Below are positions 26,343 to 34,675 of a DNA stretch of 64,000 bases, one piece after another. The DNA is from Silicimonas sp963779765 (GTDB lineage: Bacteria > Pseudomonadota > Alphaproteobacteria > Rhodobacterales > Rhodobacteraceae). Below the pieces are notes generated by a model that did not search any database, was not told where the DNA came from, and saw nothing but the letters and a program-made list of their open reading frames with translations. Position numbers and translations under genes: made by a program. Location: NCBI GenBank assembly GCA_963779765.1, contig CAVZZP010000004.1, forward strand, positions 62,001 to 126,000, read 5' to 3'. Each line of letters starts with the position of its first letter. Positions within the stretch are counted from its first letter, which is position 1.

Positions 26343-27956
26343 ATGGACTGGACACGCCTGACGAAAGCCGCCGAAGAGGCCACGCGGACACCGATCCTCG
26401 ACCGTTTCGACCGACCAGAGCGCGCTCGCAGTTTCTCGGTCACCGCCGGCGATCTGCTGTTCGACTACTCGAAGACCGCCATGGACGACGCTGGCCGCGC
26501 GCTTCTCGTCGAGATGTACGAAAAGGCCGGCGTCCCGGCGCGGCGCGAGGCGATGTTCTCGGGCGCGAGGATCAACGAGACCGAGGGCAGGGCGGTCCTG
26601 CACACGGCCCTCCGCGCACAGCACGGCGCCGAGGTCATGGTCGATGGCGAGGACATCACCAAGGGCGTGCGGGACACCCTCGGCCGGATGGACGTCTTCG
26701 CCGAAGACGTGCGGTCGGGCACCCTGACCGCTCCCGGCGGCGCGCGCTTCACCGACGTGGTCAACATCGGCATCGGCGGGTCGGACCTCGGCCCCGCGAT
26801 GGCGACGCTGGCGCTGGCGCCCTATCACGATGGACCGCGCATCCACTATGTCTCGAACGTGGACGGCGCACACATCAACGATACGCTTGTGGCGCTCGAC
26901 CCCGCCTCGACGTTGGTGATCGTCGCCTCCAAGACCTTCACCACCATCGAGACCATGACCAACGCCGAGACGGCACGTCGCTGGATCGCCGAAGGCGTGG
27001 GCGAAGCGAGCGCAGGCGGCCACTTTGCCGCGCTATCGTCTGCAACCGACAAGACGGCCGCCTTCGGGATCGCCGCCGAGCGCGTCTTCGGGTTCGAGGA
27101 CTGGGTCGGCGGGCGATATTCCATGTGGGGGCCCATCGGCCTCGCCCTCGAGATCGCCGTGGGGCGCGATGCCTTCCACGCCTTCCTGTCGGGCGGCGAG
27201 GCGATGGACCGGCACTTCCGCGCGGCTTCCCCTCTTGAGAACATGCCGGTCATGCTGGCGCTTACAGGCATCTGGCACAACCAGGGCCTGGGATATGCCA
27301 CCCGCGCCGTCTTGCCGTACGAGCAGCGTCTGCTGCGGCTTCCGGCTTATCTCCAGCAGCTCGAAATGGAATCGAACGGCAAGGGCGTGTCGATGGACGG
27401 CGAAGGCTTGGCCGTCGACTCGGGGCCCGTCGTCTGGGGCGAGCCGGGCACCAACGGGCAGCATGCGTTCTATCAGCTCATCCACCAGGGGACGCGGGTG
27501 GTCCCCTGCGAGTTCATGGTCGGGGCCGAGGGTCACGAGCCGGAGCTTGCCCACCAGCATGTGCTTCTCGTCGCCAATTGCCTCGCGCAATCCGAGGCCC
27601 TGATGCGCGGGCGCACGCTGGACGAGGCAAGGGCGATGTTGGAGGGGAAGTTCAAGGGCGACGAGCTGGAGCGGCAGGCCCGTCACCGCGTCTTCCCCGG
27701 AAACCGCCCCTCCACGACGCTGGTCTATCCGAAGCTCACGCCCTTCGTCCTGGGCCAGTTGATCGCGCTATACGAGCATCGGGTCTTCGTCGAAGGCGCA
27801 ATGCTTGGGATCAATTCGTTCGACCAGTGGGGCGTCGAACTGGGCAAGGAACTGGCGAAAGCGCTGGAGCCCGTCGTGTCGGGCGAGGAAAGTGCCGAGG
27901 CCAAGGACGGCTCCACCGCTCAACTAGTGGGGTATATTCGCCGCTACGTCGGTTGA
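26343..27956 (+). CDS. pgi: Glucose-6-phosphate isomerase
   Basis: A 537-residue cytoplasmic isomerase interconverting glucose-6-phosphate and fructose-6-phosphate. Family signatures are visible: VNIGIGGSDLGPAM, FIASKTFTT-like VIVASKTFTTIET, GGRYSMWGPIGL, and the C-terminal INSFDQWGVELGKELA. The ATG at 26343, with GGAGACGGG ahead of it, gives the family N-terminus; the frame is open further upstream but overlaps zwf. It is co-transcribed with zwf, so in an Entner-Doudoroff organism it can recycle fructose-6-phosphate back to glucose-6-phosphate. Confidence 0.96.
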   Translation: MDWTRLTKAAEEATRTPILDRFDRPERARSFSVTAGDLLFDYSKTAMDDAGRALLVEMYEKAGVPARREAMFSGARINETEGRAVLHTALRAQHGAEVMVDGEDITKGVRDTLGRMDVFAEDVRSGTLTAPGGARFTDVVNIGIGGSDLGPAMATLALAPYHDGPRIHYVSNVDGAHINDTLVALDPASTLVIVASKTFTTIETMTNAETARRWIAEGVGEASAGGHFAALSSATDKTAAFGIAAERVFGFEDWVGGRYSMWGPIGLALEIAVGRDAFHAFLSGGEAMDRHFRAASPLENMPVMLALTGIWHNQGLGYATRAVLPYEQRLLRLPAYLQQLEMESNGKGVSMDGEGLAVDSGPVVWGEPGTNGQHAFYQLIHQGTRVVPCEFMVGAEGHEPELAHQHVLLVANCLAQSEALMRGRTLDEARAMLEGKFKGDELERQARHRVFPGNRPSTTLVYPKLTPFVLGQLIALYEHRVFVEGAMLGINSFDQWGVELGKELAKALEPVVSGEESAEAKDGSTAQLVGYIRRYVG

Positions 27957-27957
27957 G

Positions 27958-28134
27958 CTATCGCCAGACAGCGATGCAGCAGGCTGCGGCCAATATTCCG
28001 ATCTGTCCGCCGCCGGCATAGCCGATGAATGCAATGACCGGGCCCGCGCCAGTCATGGCGAGATATAAAGCCGTACCTGCTCCGAAAAGAAGTCCGCTTC
28101 CAAGAATGAATGCGACTGGGCTACTGTTGTTCAT
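27958..28134 (-). CDS. Small 58-residue membrane protein, unknown
   Basis: A short frame opens with MNNSSPVAFILGSGLLFGAG and encodes two hydrophobic helices (residues about 7-28 and 32-55) joined by a glycine-rich turn, ending CCIAVWR. It stops one base past the convergent pgi stop codon. No family is recognised. The ribosome site is weak. The frame is cleanly hydrophobic and bounded by neighbours, which supports a real gene, but it could be a chance frame. Confidence 0.5.
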   Translation of the reverse strand: MNNSSPVAFILGSGLLFGAGTALYLAMTGAGPVIAFIGYAGGGQIGILAAACCIAVWR

Positions 28135-28190
28135 TTCAACACCAATTCCAGTATTTCGTCAGGGTCATCTACCCGGTGGATCGGTTGATA

Positions 28191-28223
28191 CCGCCCGACG
28201 CGGTGTGAGGGCGCGTCGGGCGG
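28191..28223 (-). terminator. Strong 12-bp hairpin between two small leftward genes
   Basis: CCGCCCGACGCG and CGCGTCGGGCGG are perfect inverted arms around a 9-nt loop. The hairpin lies between the secreted glycine-rich protein gene and the 58-residue gene, both leftward. There is no T-tract, so it may attenuate or insulate transcription rather than terminate it fully. Confidence 0.6.
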
Positions 28224-28288
28224 GTGGTTCGGCCCAGGGGTAAAAGACCGAACCGGGGGCTCCTCTTGGGTCTGCCGGACCCTCGAGG

Positions 28289-28879
28289 TCAATTGGTCGC
28301 GCGGTTGATGAAGGTCGAGCTCTTCATCCCCAGGCGGATGGCACCATCGCCGCCTCCGCAACGCGAGGTCTTCAGCCAGACCTGCGAGTAGTCGAGGTCG
28401 AGGCCGGGGTTGGTCTTGACGCCCAGCATGGGGCAGGCTTTGCCGCTTGGCTTGATGTCGTTCACGCGGCCAAGCAGGATGCCGTCCGACGACACCACGG
28501 GCCTTCCCATAAAGGCTTTAACCATGACCAGCGGCAAGCCGTTGCCAAGCCCGTTGGGGTTGCCGTTCGTCTGGCCGGGAGTGTTGGACGGACCGTTCGT
28601 GCCGGTTCCGGGGTTCGTTCCAGGGTTCGTGCCACCGCCCGAACCGCCGCCGCCGTAGCCGCCGCCACCAAGTCCGACAGAGGCGTCGACGTCCAGTCCC
28701 GAGCCCGATCCGCCGGAGCCGACGCTGGCGCCGACATCGGCGACGCTGCCGTGTCCGACTGATGCCGAGACGTTCGCGTCGATCCCACCTACGCTGGCGC
28801 CCACGCTCAGGTCGAGGGCGTGAAGCGGCATCGGCAGGCAGAATGCAGCGATACAGGCTGTTGAGAAAATTCTTTTCAT
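28289..28879 (-). CDS. Secreted glycine-rich protein with a C-terminal PRC-barrel-like segment
   Basis: A 196-residue protein with a signal peptide (MKRIFSTACIAAFCLPMPLHA). Residues about 22-80 repeat short GASVG/VSASVG/DVDASVG units. Residues about 80-120 are a low-complexity Gly/Asn/Pro/Thr stretch (GGGGYGGGGSGGGTNPG and TNPGTGTNGPSNTPG). The C-terminal 70 residues contain GRPVVSSDGILLGRVNDI, which resembles a PRC-barrel strand pair, and two cysteines (CPMLG, TSRCGGG) that could form a disulfide. It should be periplasmic or surface-located. The ATG at 28879 has GGAAAGGTGA upstream. The longer open frame before it is not convincing. Confidence 0.65.
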   Translation of the reverse strand: MKRIFSTACIAAFCLPMPLHALDLSVGASVGGIDANVSASVGHGSVADVGASVGSGGSGSGLDVDASVGLGGGGYGGGGSGGGTNPGTNPGTGTNGPSNTPGQTNGNPNGLGNGLPLVMVKAFMGRPVVSSDGILLGRVNDIKPSGKACPMLGVKTNPGLDLDYSQVWLKTSRCGGGDGAIRLGMKSSTFINRATN

Positions 28880-29327
28880 GAGAGTCACCTTTCCAGAGGG
28901 CTGAATGGGGGATGCGGTCCCGATTTCATTTTGTCCGGCATTGGTCCGACACTCAGCCAACCGCTGCCTTGAAATTAGAATGACCTGGAATTGGGGAGGA
29001 ATTCGGACGGTAACATTCGAAAGATAATTGGCACCTGCAATTGGTTCGAGCCGCTGACCCTTCACCACTTGTTAGCAGCGACAATCAAATTGTCCGAAAA
29101 TAACGGAGACATGCGCCGTTGTCGCGTCTTGGCGACAGACGACTCGCATTACCAAAGGTGGCAAAGGAGGCAGGCGCTACTCACGTTCAGGGTGAGATAT
29201 TCACAAGTCGGTGAACACAAAAGCCGCACGGTGAAGCTACTGTTTCCAAGGCGTGTTTGCGTTCACGGGACTGTGTCGGGAACGAGGCGTTCGCTGACGA
29301 CTAAAACCTGAAGTTGATTCGTGCGAC
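28880..29327. other. AT-richer 450-bp interval without a supported gene
   Basis: This gap between the secreted-protein gene and tRNA-Gly is visibly less GC-rich than its surroundings. A 106-codon rightward frame (28991-29311) exists, but its product has no recognisable features and the codon choice does not look like the flanking genes. It probably holds the promoter of the secreted-protein gene and otherwise nothing I can identify. Confidence 0.5.
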
Positions 29328-29401
29328 TGGAGCGGGTGAAGGGAATCGAACCCTCGTCTTAAGCTTGGGAAGCTCCTGCTCTACCATTGAGCTACACCCG
29401 C
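29328..29401 (-). tRNA. tRNA-Gly (anticodon CCC)
   Basis: The minus strand folds as a 74-nt tRNA with encoded CCA. The acceptor stem is GCGGGTG/CACCCGC, the D-arm GCTC-AATGGTA-GAGC, and the anticodon loop TTCCCAA, giving anticodon CCC, which reads GGG. The T-arm is AGGG-TTCGATT-CCCT with discriminator T before CCA. Confidence 0.93.
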
Positions 29402-29442
29402 GACGAACCTGACCTAAGCCAAGGCCGGAAGCCGGTCAAGTC

Positions 29443-31479
29443 TCAGCCCCGACGCCTGCGCCGGCGGCTTCCGTCACTGTCGCCGCCGGTATTGAAGGAC
29501 ACATCGGGAAGGGTGAGGATCGCCTCGAGATTAGGGAATGCGTCGACCGCGTTCGGGATCGCCGAGGCGTTGACGAAGTGCTCCTGGAAACGAGGCTCGA
29601 TAGCCGTCTCGATCTTGCGGATATCTCGCACCGTCGCCTCGATCTCGGCCCGCGCCTCGCGGTTCAGAAGCGCGATCCGTGCCCCGGTGCCGGCCGCGTT
29701 TCCGGCGGAGGACACCTTGTCGAGCGGGCAATCGGGGATCATGCCGAGAACCATGGCGTGCTTGGGCGAAATATGCGCCCCGAAAGCGCCGGCCAGGACG
29801 ATGCGATCCACGGTATCGACGCCGCGCTTGTCCATCAGCAGGCGCGCGCCGGAATAGAGCGCGGCCTTCGCCATCTGGATTTCGCGGATGTCCTTGTTCG
29901 TCACCACGATCTCGCGGCCCAGATCGTCGGCGTCACGCACGCGATAGCTGTGCGTCCGCCCGTCCGGGAAGCAGCGCTCTGTGCCCGTCTGTTCTGCCGA
30001 CCCGATCAGGCCCGAGGCGTCGAGGATGCCCGCCATGCGCATCTCGGCCACGATCTCGATGATGCCCGAGCCGCAGATGCCGGTGACGCCAGTGGTCGCG
30101 ATGGCCAGGTCGAAGCCATCCTCGTCCGACCAGAGGTCCGAACCGATCACCTTGTAGCGTGGCTCTTTCGTGACCGGATCGATTTCGGCCCGCTCGATCG
30201 CTCCCGGCGCGGCGCGCTGGCCGGACGAGATCTGCGCGCCCTCGAAGGCGGGCCCCGTGGGCGACGAACAGGCCATCACACCCCCCGCCGCGTCGCCGAG
30301 CTGGATCTCGGCGTTGGTGCCGACGTCCACGACGAGGACGAGGTCGCGAGACTTCTCCGGCGCCTCGGACAGGGTCACGGCAGCGGCGTCCGCGCCGACA
30401 TGGCCTGCGATACAGGGAAGAAGATAGATCGACGCCTCGGGGTGGAGGTCGAGCGACACCTCGGGCGCGCGCAGGGTCATCGCGTCCGAGGTCGCAAGTG
30501 CGAAAGGCGCCTGACCCAGTTCATAGGGGTCGATGCCAAGGAAGAGGTGGTGCATCACCGGATTGCAGACGAGGACCGCGTCGAGGATATCGCGCGGCTC
30601 GGCTCCGACCTCGGCGGTCAGTTCGGCGATCAGCCGGTTCATGCCGTCGCGCACCGCGCGCGTCATCTCGTCCGCGCCGCCGGCGTTCATCATCGAATAG
30701 CTGACCCGGCTCATGAGGTCCTCGCCGAACCGGATCTGCGGGTTCATCAGGCCGGAGGACGCGACGACCGCCCCGCTTGCCAGGTCGCAGAGGTGACCCG
30801 CAATGGTCGTCGAGCCAAGGTCGACGGCCAGTCCCAGAAGCGGGCCGTCATGGAAGCCCGGCCAGACCTTCAGGATGCGGGGTGACGCCCCCTCGGCCGA
30901 CTGGAAGACCGCGCAGGTCACCTTCCACTCGCCCTTCCGCAGGATCGGCTGGAGGCCGTGCATCACGGTGAGGCCCGCCGTGGCGCCCGGCAGCGACCAC
31001 TGGTCCGCAAGCGCCGCCGCCAGCCGCTCCAGATCGCCCGATGGCTCGTGCATGTCGGGTTCCTCGACCTCGACATAGCAAAGCCGGACGGCCGGGCTCA
31101 TGACGATCTCGCGGGCCTCGGCGCGCTTGCGGACGACTTGCTTGTGGACCTGGCTTTCGGGCGGCACGTCCAGCACGACGTCGGACTGGATCCGCGCCTG
31201 GCAGCCCAGTCTGCGACCTTCGGGCAGCCCGCGCTTTTCGTCATAGCGCGCCTCGACGGCGTTCCAGGGCGACAGCGCGTCCTCGGCCACGGTGACATTG
31301 TGCTTCGGAAAGCTGCCCGTGCCGGGGCTCACCTGGCACTTGGAGCAGATGCCGCGCCCGCCGCAGACGGAATCGAGGTCGACGCCCAGCTTGCGCGCGG
31401 CTTCGAGCACGGTCGTGCCGACGGGGACACGACCGCGCTTGCCCGAGGGCGTGAAGATGACCAGTGCCGTCTCGTCCAT
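29443..31479 (-). CDS. RamA-like corrinoid-activating protein (2Fe-2S plus ASKHA domain, DUF4445)
   Basis: A 678-residue cytoplasmic protein. The N-terminal ferredoxin domain binds 2Fe-2S through Cys39, Cys45, Cys48 and Cys93 (DSVCGGRGICSKC ... RRLGCQAR). After a linker comes an actin-like ATPase half (LAVDLGSTTIAGHL, LVVDVGTNAEIQLG, GVTGICGSGIIE), then a C-terminal region with VLAGAFGAHISPKHAM. RamA/RACo-type proteins use ATP and an electron to reduce inactive Co(II) corrinoid back to Co(I). In roseobacters a RamA-like protein has been linked genetically to a methionine synthase split into separate proteins. It is the last gene of a leftward operon with a pterin-binding methyltransferase and MetF, which fits that role. 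It ends in an Arg-rich tail. Confidence 0.88.
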   Translation of the reverse strand: MDETALVIFTPSGKRGRVPVGTTVLEAARKLGVDLDSVCGGRGICSKCQVSPGTGSFPKHNVTVAEDALSPWNAVEARYDEKRGLPEGRRLGCQARIQSDVVLDVPPESQVHKQVVRKRAEAREIVMSPAVRLCYVEVEEPDMHEPSGDLERLAAALADQWSLPGATAGLTVMHGLQPILRKGEWKVTCAVFQSAEGASPRILKVWPGFHDGPLLGLAVDLGSTTIAGHLCDLASGAVVASSGLMNPQIRFGEDLMSRVSYSMMNAGGADEMTRAVRDGMNRLIAELTAEVGAEPRDILDAVLVCNPVMHHLFLGIDPYELGQAPFALATSDAMTLRAPEVSLDLHPEASIYLLPCIAGHVGADAAAVTLSEAPEKSRDLVLVVDVGTNAEIQLGDAAGGVMACSSPTGPAFEGAQISSGQRAAPGAIERAEIDPVTKEPRYKVIGSDLWSDEDGFDLAIATTGVTGICGSGIIEIVAEMRMAGILDASGLIGSAEQTGTERCFPDGRTHSYRVRDADDLGREIVVTNKDIREIQMAKAALYSGARLLMDKRGVDTVDRIVLAGAFGAHISPKHAMVLGMIPDCPLDKVSSAGNAAGTGARIALLNREARAEIEATVRDIRKIETAIEPRFQEHFVNASAIPNAVDAFPNLEAILTLPDVSFNTGGDSDGSRRRRRRG

Positions 31480-31520
31480 GAAAGCCCGCTCCTTCGGGGC
31501 GTCACCCTAGCGCCGGGCGC

Positions 31521-31539
31521 GGCGGGGAAAAGCCCCGCC
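31521..31539 (-). repeat. Intercistronic hairpin before the RamA-like gene
   Basis: GGCGGGG-AAAAG-CCCCGCC is a perfect 7-bp stem in the 77-bp gap between the pterin-binding methyltransferase and RamA-like genes. It could lower expression of the downstream activator, which is needed in catalytic amounts. Confidence 0.5.
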
Positions 31540-31556
31540 CTCGCCCTGAAGGTGCA

Positions 31557-32537
31557 TCAGGCCCGGCGGCGCCGTCCGCTGCGTCCGCCGATCTGCGAGG
31601 TCTGCTGCGCGAGGCTCGCCGCGGGAAACTCCATGCCCTCGGCGACGGCGTCGAGAACGCGGCCGAAGCGGATCCATTCCGCGCCATGCGGGTCGTGGTT
31701 CATCAGCAGGTTCGCGGCGCGGATCGCCTCCATTTCGACGGGGCGGATCGGGTTCATGATGGCACTCGTCATGCCCGCGCCGATGGCCATCGTCAGGAAG
31801 GCCGCGTTAATGCCGTGGCGGTGCGGCATGGCGAACGAGATGTTCGACGCGCCGCAGGTGGTGTTGACGCCCAGTTCCTCGCGCAGCCGCTTGATGAGCG
31901 CGAAGACCGAGGTTCCCGCGATATCCTTGGCGCCGATCGGCATCACGAGCGGATCGACGATGATGTCATGCGCCGGGATGCCATAGTCGGCGGCGTGCTG
32001 GACGATCTTCTTCGCCACAGCGAAACGCACGTCGGGGTCGTCCGAGATGCCGGTCTCGTCGTTCGAGATCGCGACGACCGGCACGTTGTACTTCTTGACG
32101 AGCGGCAGCACGGCTTCAAGACGCTCTTCCTCGCCCGTCACCGAGTTCACCAGCGGACGACCCTTCGCCGCCTCGAGCCCGGCCTTGAGCGCACCCGGAA
32201 CCGAGCTGTCGATGCAGAGCGGGCAGTCGGTGACGGCTTGCACCGTCTCGATCAGCTTCCGCATCAGGTCGGGCTCGACGAAGTTGTTGTCGGCATAGCG
32301 CGGATCCTCGGCCATCTTGTTCGAGAACACTGCGCCCGAGTTGATATCCAGGACCATCGCGCCACAGGCGACCTGGTCGATGGCGTCCCGCTCGACCGTC
32401 GAGAAGTCGCCGGCTTCCAGTTCGAGGTTCAGCTTCTTGCGGCCCGTGGGGTTGATGCGTTCGCCGATCACGCAGAAGGGCGCGTCGAAGCCGATCACGG
32501 TGGATTTGGTCTGGGATTCGAGAACCGTGCGGGTCAT
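31557..32537 (-). CDS. Methyltetrahydrofolate:corrinoid methyltransferase (pterin-binding domain protein)
   Basis: A 326-residue stand-alone pterin-binding TIM barrel, like the folate domain of MetH or AcsE. It begins CVIGERINPTGRKKLNLELE. DINSGAVFS, IDSSVPGALKAGL and TCGASNISFAMPHR match family blocks that hold the folate ring. It should move the methyl group of 5-methyl-THF to a separate corrinoid protein. Full MetH is absent here, and roseobacters are known to use separate polypeptides for the MetH activities. The start codon overlaps the stop of the HAD gene (ATGA). Odd: the C-terminus is Arg-rich (GGRSGRRRRA), as in the neighbouring activator. Confidence 0.85.
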   Translation of the reverse strand: MTRTVLESQTKSTVIGFDAPFCVIGERINPTGRKKLNLELEAGDFSTVERDAIDQVACGAMVLDINSGAVFSNKMAEDPRYADNNFVEPDLMRKLIETVQAVTDCPLCIDSSVPGALKAGLEAAKGRPLVNSVTGEEERLEAVLPLVKKYNVPVVAISNDETGISDDPDVRFAVAKKIVQHAADYGIPAHDIIVDPLVMPIGAKDIAGTSVFALIKRLREELGVNTTCGASNISFAMPHRHGINAAFLTMAIGAGMTSAIMNPIRPVEMEAIRAANLLMNHDPHGAEWIRFGRVLDAVAEGMEFPAASLAQQTSQIGGRSGRRRRA

Positions 32538-33193
32538 AGGGTCGCTCCTTCGGGGATGGCGATGTGATCGGAAAGGGTCGGGTCGGTGAAGTCCCGTATG
32601 GCATGGATCGCGCCGAGGTCGAGAAGCGCCTCGGGCGTAAGGCTGGTGGCGACGCCGATGACGGCAAGACCCGCGGCACAGGCCGAGGCGACGCCCGAGG
32701 CGCTGTCCTCGAACGCAATCGCCTCGTCGGCGCGGACGCCGAGCAAGTCGAGCGCGCGAAGATAAAGGTCGGGCGCGGGCTTGCCGTGGACAACGTCGTC
32801 GGACGACACACGGTGCCGGAAGTGTCCGCCGAGCGATAACCGCTCGAGCACCGTGTCGAGGTTCGCGCGGCAGGCGTTCGTCACGACGGCCAGCGGCAGG
32901 ACGGCGGATAGCGTTTCCAGATAGGCCCGCGCGCCTTTCACCATCGGAAACTCGGCCGTGACGCGCTCGCGAAAAGCGGCTTCCTTGCCGGCATCCATCT
33001 CGTCCGCATCGTGGTTCGGCAGAAGCTCGGCGAAGATCTCGCGGTTCAGGCGACCGTGGATACGGCGCGTGTAGTCGGCCTCGGTGATGTCGAGGCCCCG
33101 CGCGCCGAGAAAGTCGATGAAGACGGCGGCATGCACGGGATCGCTGTCGATCAGCGTCCCGTCCATGTCGAAGAGGATCGCGCGTGGCGTCAC
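32534..33193 (-). CDS. HAD-superfamily phosphatase (CbbY/PGMB-like)
   Basis: A 219-residue HAD hydrolase with motif I FDMDGTLIDSD, a helical cap domain (EADYTRRIHGRLNREIF), motif II VVTNA, motif III GKPAPDLYLRAL and motif IV FEDSASGVASA. The substrate is likely a small phosphorylated metabolite and is not predictable. It is tied to both neighbours by 4-bp overlaps (GTGA at 33190-33193, ATGA at 32534-32537), so it is translated as part of the one-carbon operon. One possibility is removal of a damaged folate or phosphate by-product; that is speculation. Confidence 0.85.
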   Translation of the reverse strand: MTPRAILFDMDGTLIDSDPVHAAVFIDFLGARGLDITEADYTRRIHGRLNREIFAELLPNHDADEMDAGKEAAFRERVTAEFPMVKGARAYLETLSAVLPLAVVTNACRANLDTVLERLSLGGHFRHRVSSDDVVHGKPAPDLYLRALDLLGVRADEAIAFEDSASGVASACAAGLAVIGVATSLTPEALLDLGAIHAIRDFTDPTLSDHIAIPEGATL

Positions 33194-34113
33194 GCCGTGG
33201 CCCGAGCGGCGGGCACGGCGCCCTTCGAGGCCGTCCATTCGGCCGCGGCCTTGATCCCGCCGAGCGGGAAGATGTGGACGTGGCTGACCGCGAAGTCGGG
33301 ATGCGCCGCCTTGTGGTGCGCAAGCTCGGTCACGATCTCGTCAGGCTCATAGGGCAGGAGCAGCTTCGTGACGTCCATCGCGCGCTTCTGCAGGACGCGC
33401 AGCGACGGCCCCACGCCGCAGGCGACTGCGAACTTGATCAGCGTCTGGAGCTTCGCCGGGCCCGCGATGCCGATGTGGATCGGCAGGCCCACGCCCGCGT
33501 CGCGGACCGCGTTGGCCCAGGCGATGACAGGATCCGCCTCAAAGGCGAACTGGGTGACGATCGCCATTTCTGCGTCGGTCCGGGCGGCGAAGTCGTTCTT
33601 CCACTTCATCGCGGTCTCGACGTTCAGGGTCGTGCCGTCGGGGTCGATGTCCTTGTTGCCTTCCGGGTGGCCTGCGACGTGAAGCCGCGTGAAGCCAGCT
33701 TTGTCGAAGAGCCCGGTCTCGAGAAGGTGGATCGAGCTTTCGAAGACGCCGCGCGGTTCGGTCACGCCGCCCGCGAGGATCAGACCCTGGGTGACGCCCG
33801 CCTCGCCCTGGTAGCGCGCGATCCAGTCCCCGAGCATCTGCGCATTGTCAATGATCCGCGCCGGAAAGTGCGGCATCACCTGGAAGCCGTCCGAAGAAAG
33901 CCGCTTCGCCGTGGCCACCATGTCCTCGATCGGGGTGCCGTCGATGTGCGCGATATAGACCCGCGTGCCCTCGGGCAGGAGGGCGCGGAAATCGTCGACC
34001 TTCTCGGCGGTGCGCGGCATCACCTCGATCGAGAAGTCCCGCAGGAACGTCTCGACACGGCGGTCACCCATGCGGGGCGCCTCGGTCTTCTTGCGGAAGT
34101 TCAGCAGTGACAT
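33190..34113 (-). CDS. metF: Methylenetetrahydrofolate reductase
   Basis: A 307-residue flavoprotein that reduces methylene-THF to methyl-THF, the methyl donor for methionine synthesis. MetF-like blocks include FSIEVMPRTAEKVDDF, DGFQVMPHFPARIID, LILAGGVTEPRG, VTQFAFEADPVIAWANAVR and GIAGPAKLQTLIKFAVACG. The family's E-P/T substrate motif is replaced at the start by EVMPRT. The ATG at 34113 is taken, as it has AGGGAAA upstream. In the operon it feeds methyl-THF to the pterin-binding methyltransferase encoded two genes later. Confidence 0.82.
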   Translation of the reverse strand: MSLLNFRKKTEAPRMGDRRVETFLRDFSIEVMPRTAEKVDDFRALLPEGTRVYIAHIDGTPIEDMVATAKRLSSDGFQVMPHFPARIIDNAQMLGDWIARYQGEAGVTQGLILAGGVTEPRGVFESSIHLLETGLFDKAGFTRLHVAGHPEGNKDIDPDGTTLNVETAMKWKNDFAARTDAEMAIVTQFAFEADPVIAWANAVRDAGVGLPIHIGIAGPAKLQTLIKFAVACGVGPSLRVLQKRAMDVTKLLLPYEPDEIVTELAHHKAAHPDFAVSHVHIFPLGGIKAAAEWTASKGAVPAARATA

Positions 34114-34139
34114 CAAAGATTTCCCTATGTCGCGGGGCG

Positions 34140-34436
34140 TCAGGCCCATCCGTCGTTCTCGATCAGCGCCCTGAGGCGGTCGTCGGTATAGTCGCGGTCC
34201 AATCTCTCGGCAGTCGCACGCGCGACCTCGTCGTCCGCGCCGTCCGCCTCGCCCGAGGCAACCTTGCGCCACTCCGACAGATAGGCGTCCGTGTCCCTCG
34301 CGCCCACTTTCATCGCCGCCCGGTCGATCGCCTGCTCGAAGCGCTCGGGCAAGGGCGCCTTGGCGCCCCGCCGGCCCTTGCCGACGATGACCTGCGCGGG
34401 AATGTCCCGCCAGTAGACGATGGTGACCTCGGCCAT
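34140..34436 (-). CDS. Small virulence-factor-family protein at the head of the one-carbon operon
   Basis: A 98-residue cytoplasmic protein (TIVYWRDIPAQVIVGKGRRGAKAPLPERFEQ...) that I recognise as the Pfam-type virulence factor family found beside MetF-like genes in alphaproteobacteria. The name comes from an early screen and says little about function. The mid part is charged and helical (YLSEWRKVASGEADGADDEVARAT). It starts the leftward operon with a good GAGAGGAGT ribosome site. Constant linkage to metF and corrinoid genes suggests a helper of methyl transfer. This is inferred. Confidence 0.72.
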   Translation of the reverse strand: MAEVTIVYWRDIPAQVIVGKGRRGAKAPLPERFEQAIDRAAMKVGARDTDAYLSEWRKVASGEADGADDEVARATAERLDRDYTDDRLRALIENDGWA

Positions 34437-34675
34437 CCGGCACTCCTCTCGGTGGCGACACCTGTATCCGGCTTCCCCTGCGTTGCGATGCAATAATTCG
34501 ACCTGTCGCGCAACCTTAGCGACGTCGCTTTCGATGCGGCCCGGAGGCTGTCCCGACGTCCCCGGCCATTGCTTGTCATTCCAAGGGCTCTTAAGTAGGG
34601 TCCGCCAACTTTCGAGGCAGGGCGCCGGTCGCCCTCGTCGCCGACACACGAACAACGACAAGGACCCAACTCCCC

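Noticed and set aside
28131..28361. A 76-codon minus-strand frame overlapping the hairpin and the start of the 58-residue gene
   Set aside because: Its product is Pro/Arg/His-rich with no features and overlaps the secreted-protein gene in another frame.
28991..29311. A 106-codon plus-strand frame upstream of tRNA-Gly
   Set aside because: There is no ribosome site, motif or codon bias to support it; it is kept only as a non-coding AT-richer interval.
34437..34675. Possible riboswitch (SAM, SAH or cobalamin) in the leader of the one-carbon operon
   Set aside because: I looked for SAM-II, SAH and B12-box cores on the minus strand and saw none that fit; a covariance-model search would be needed.
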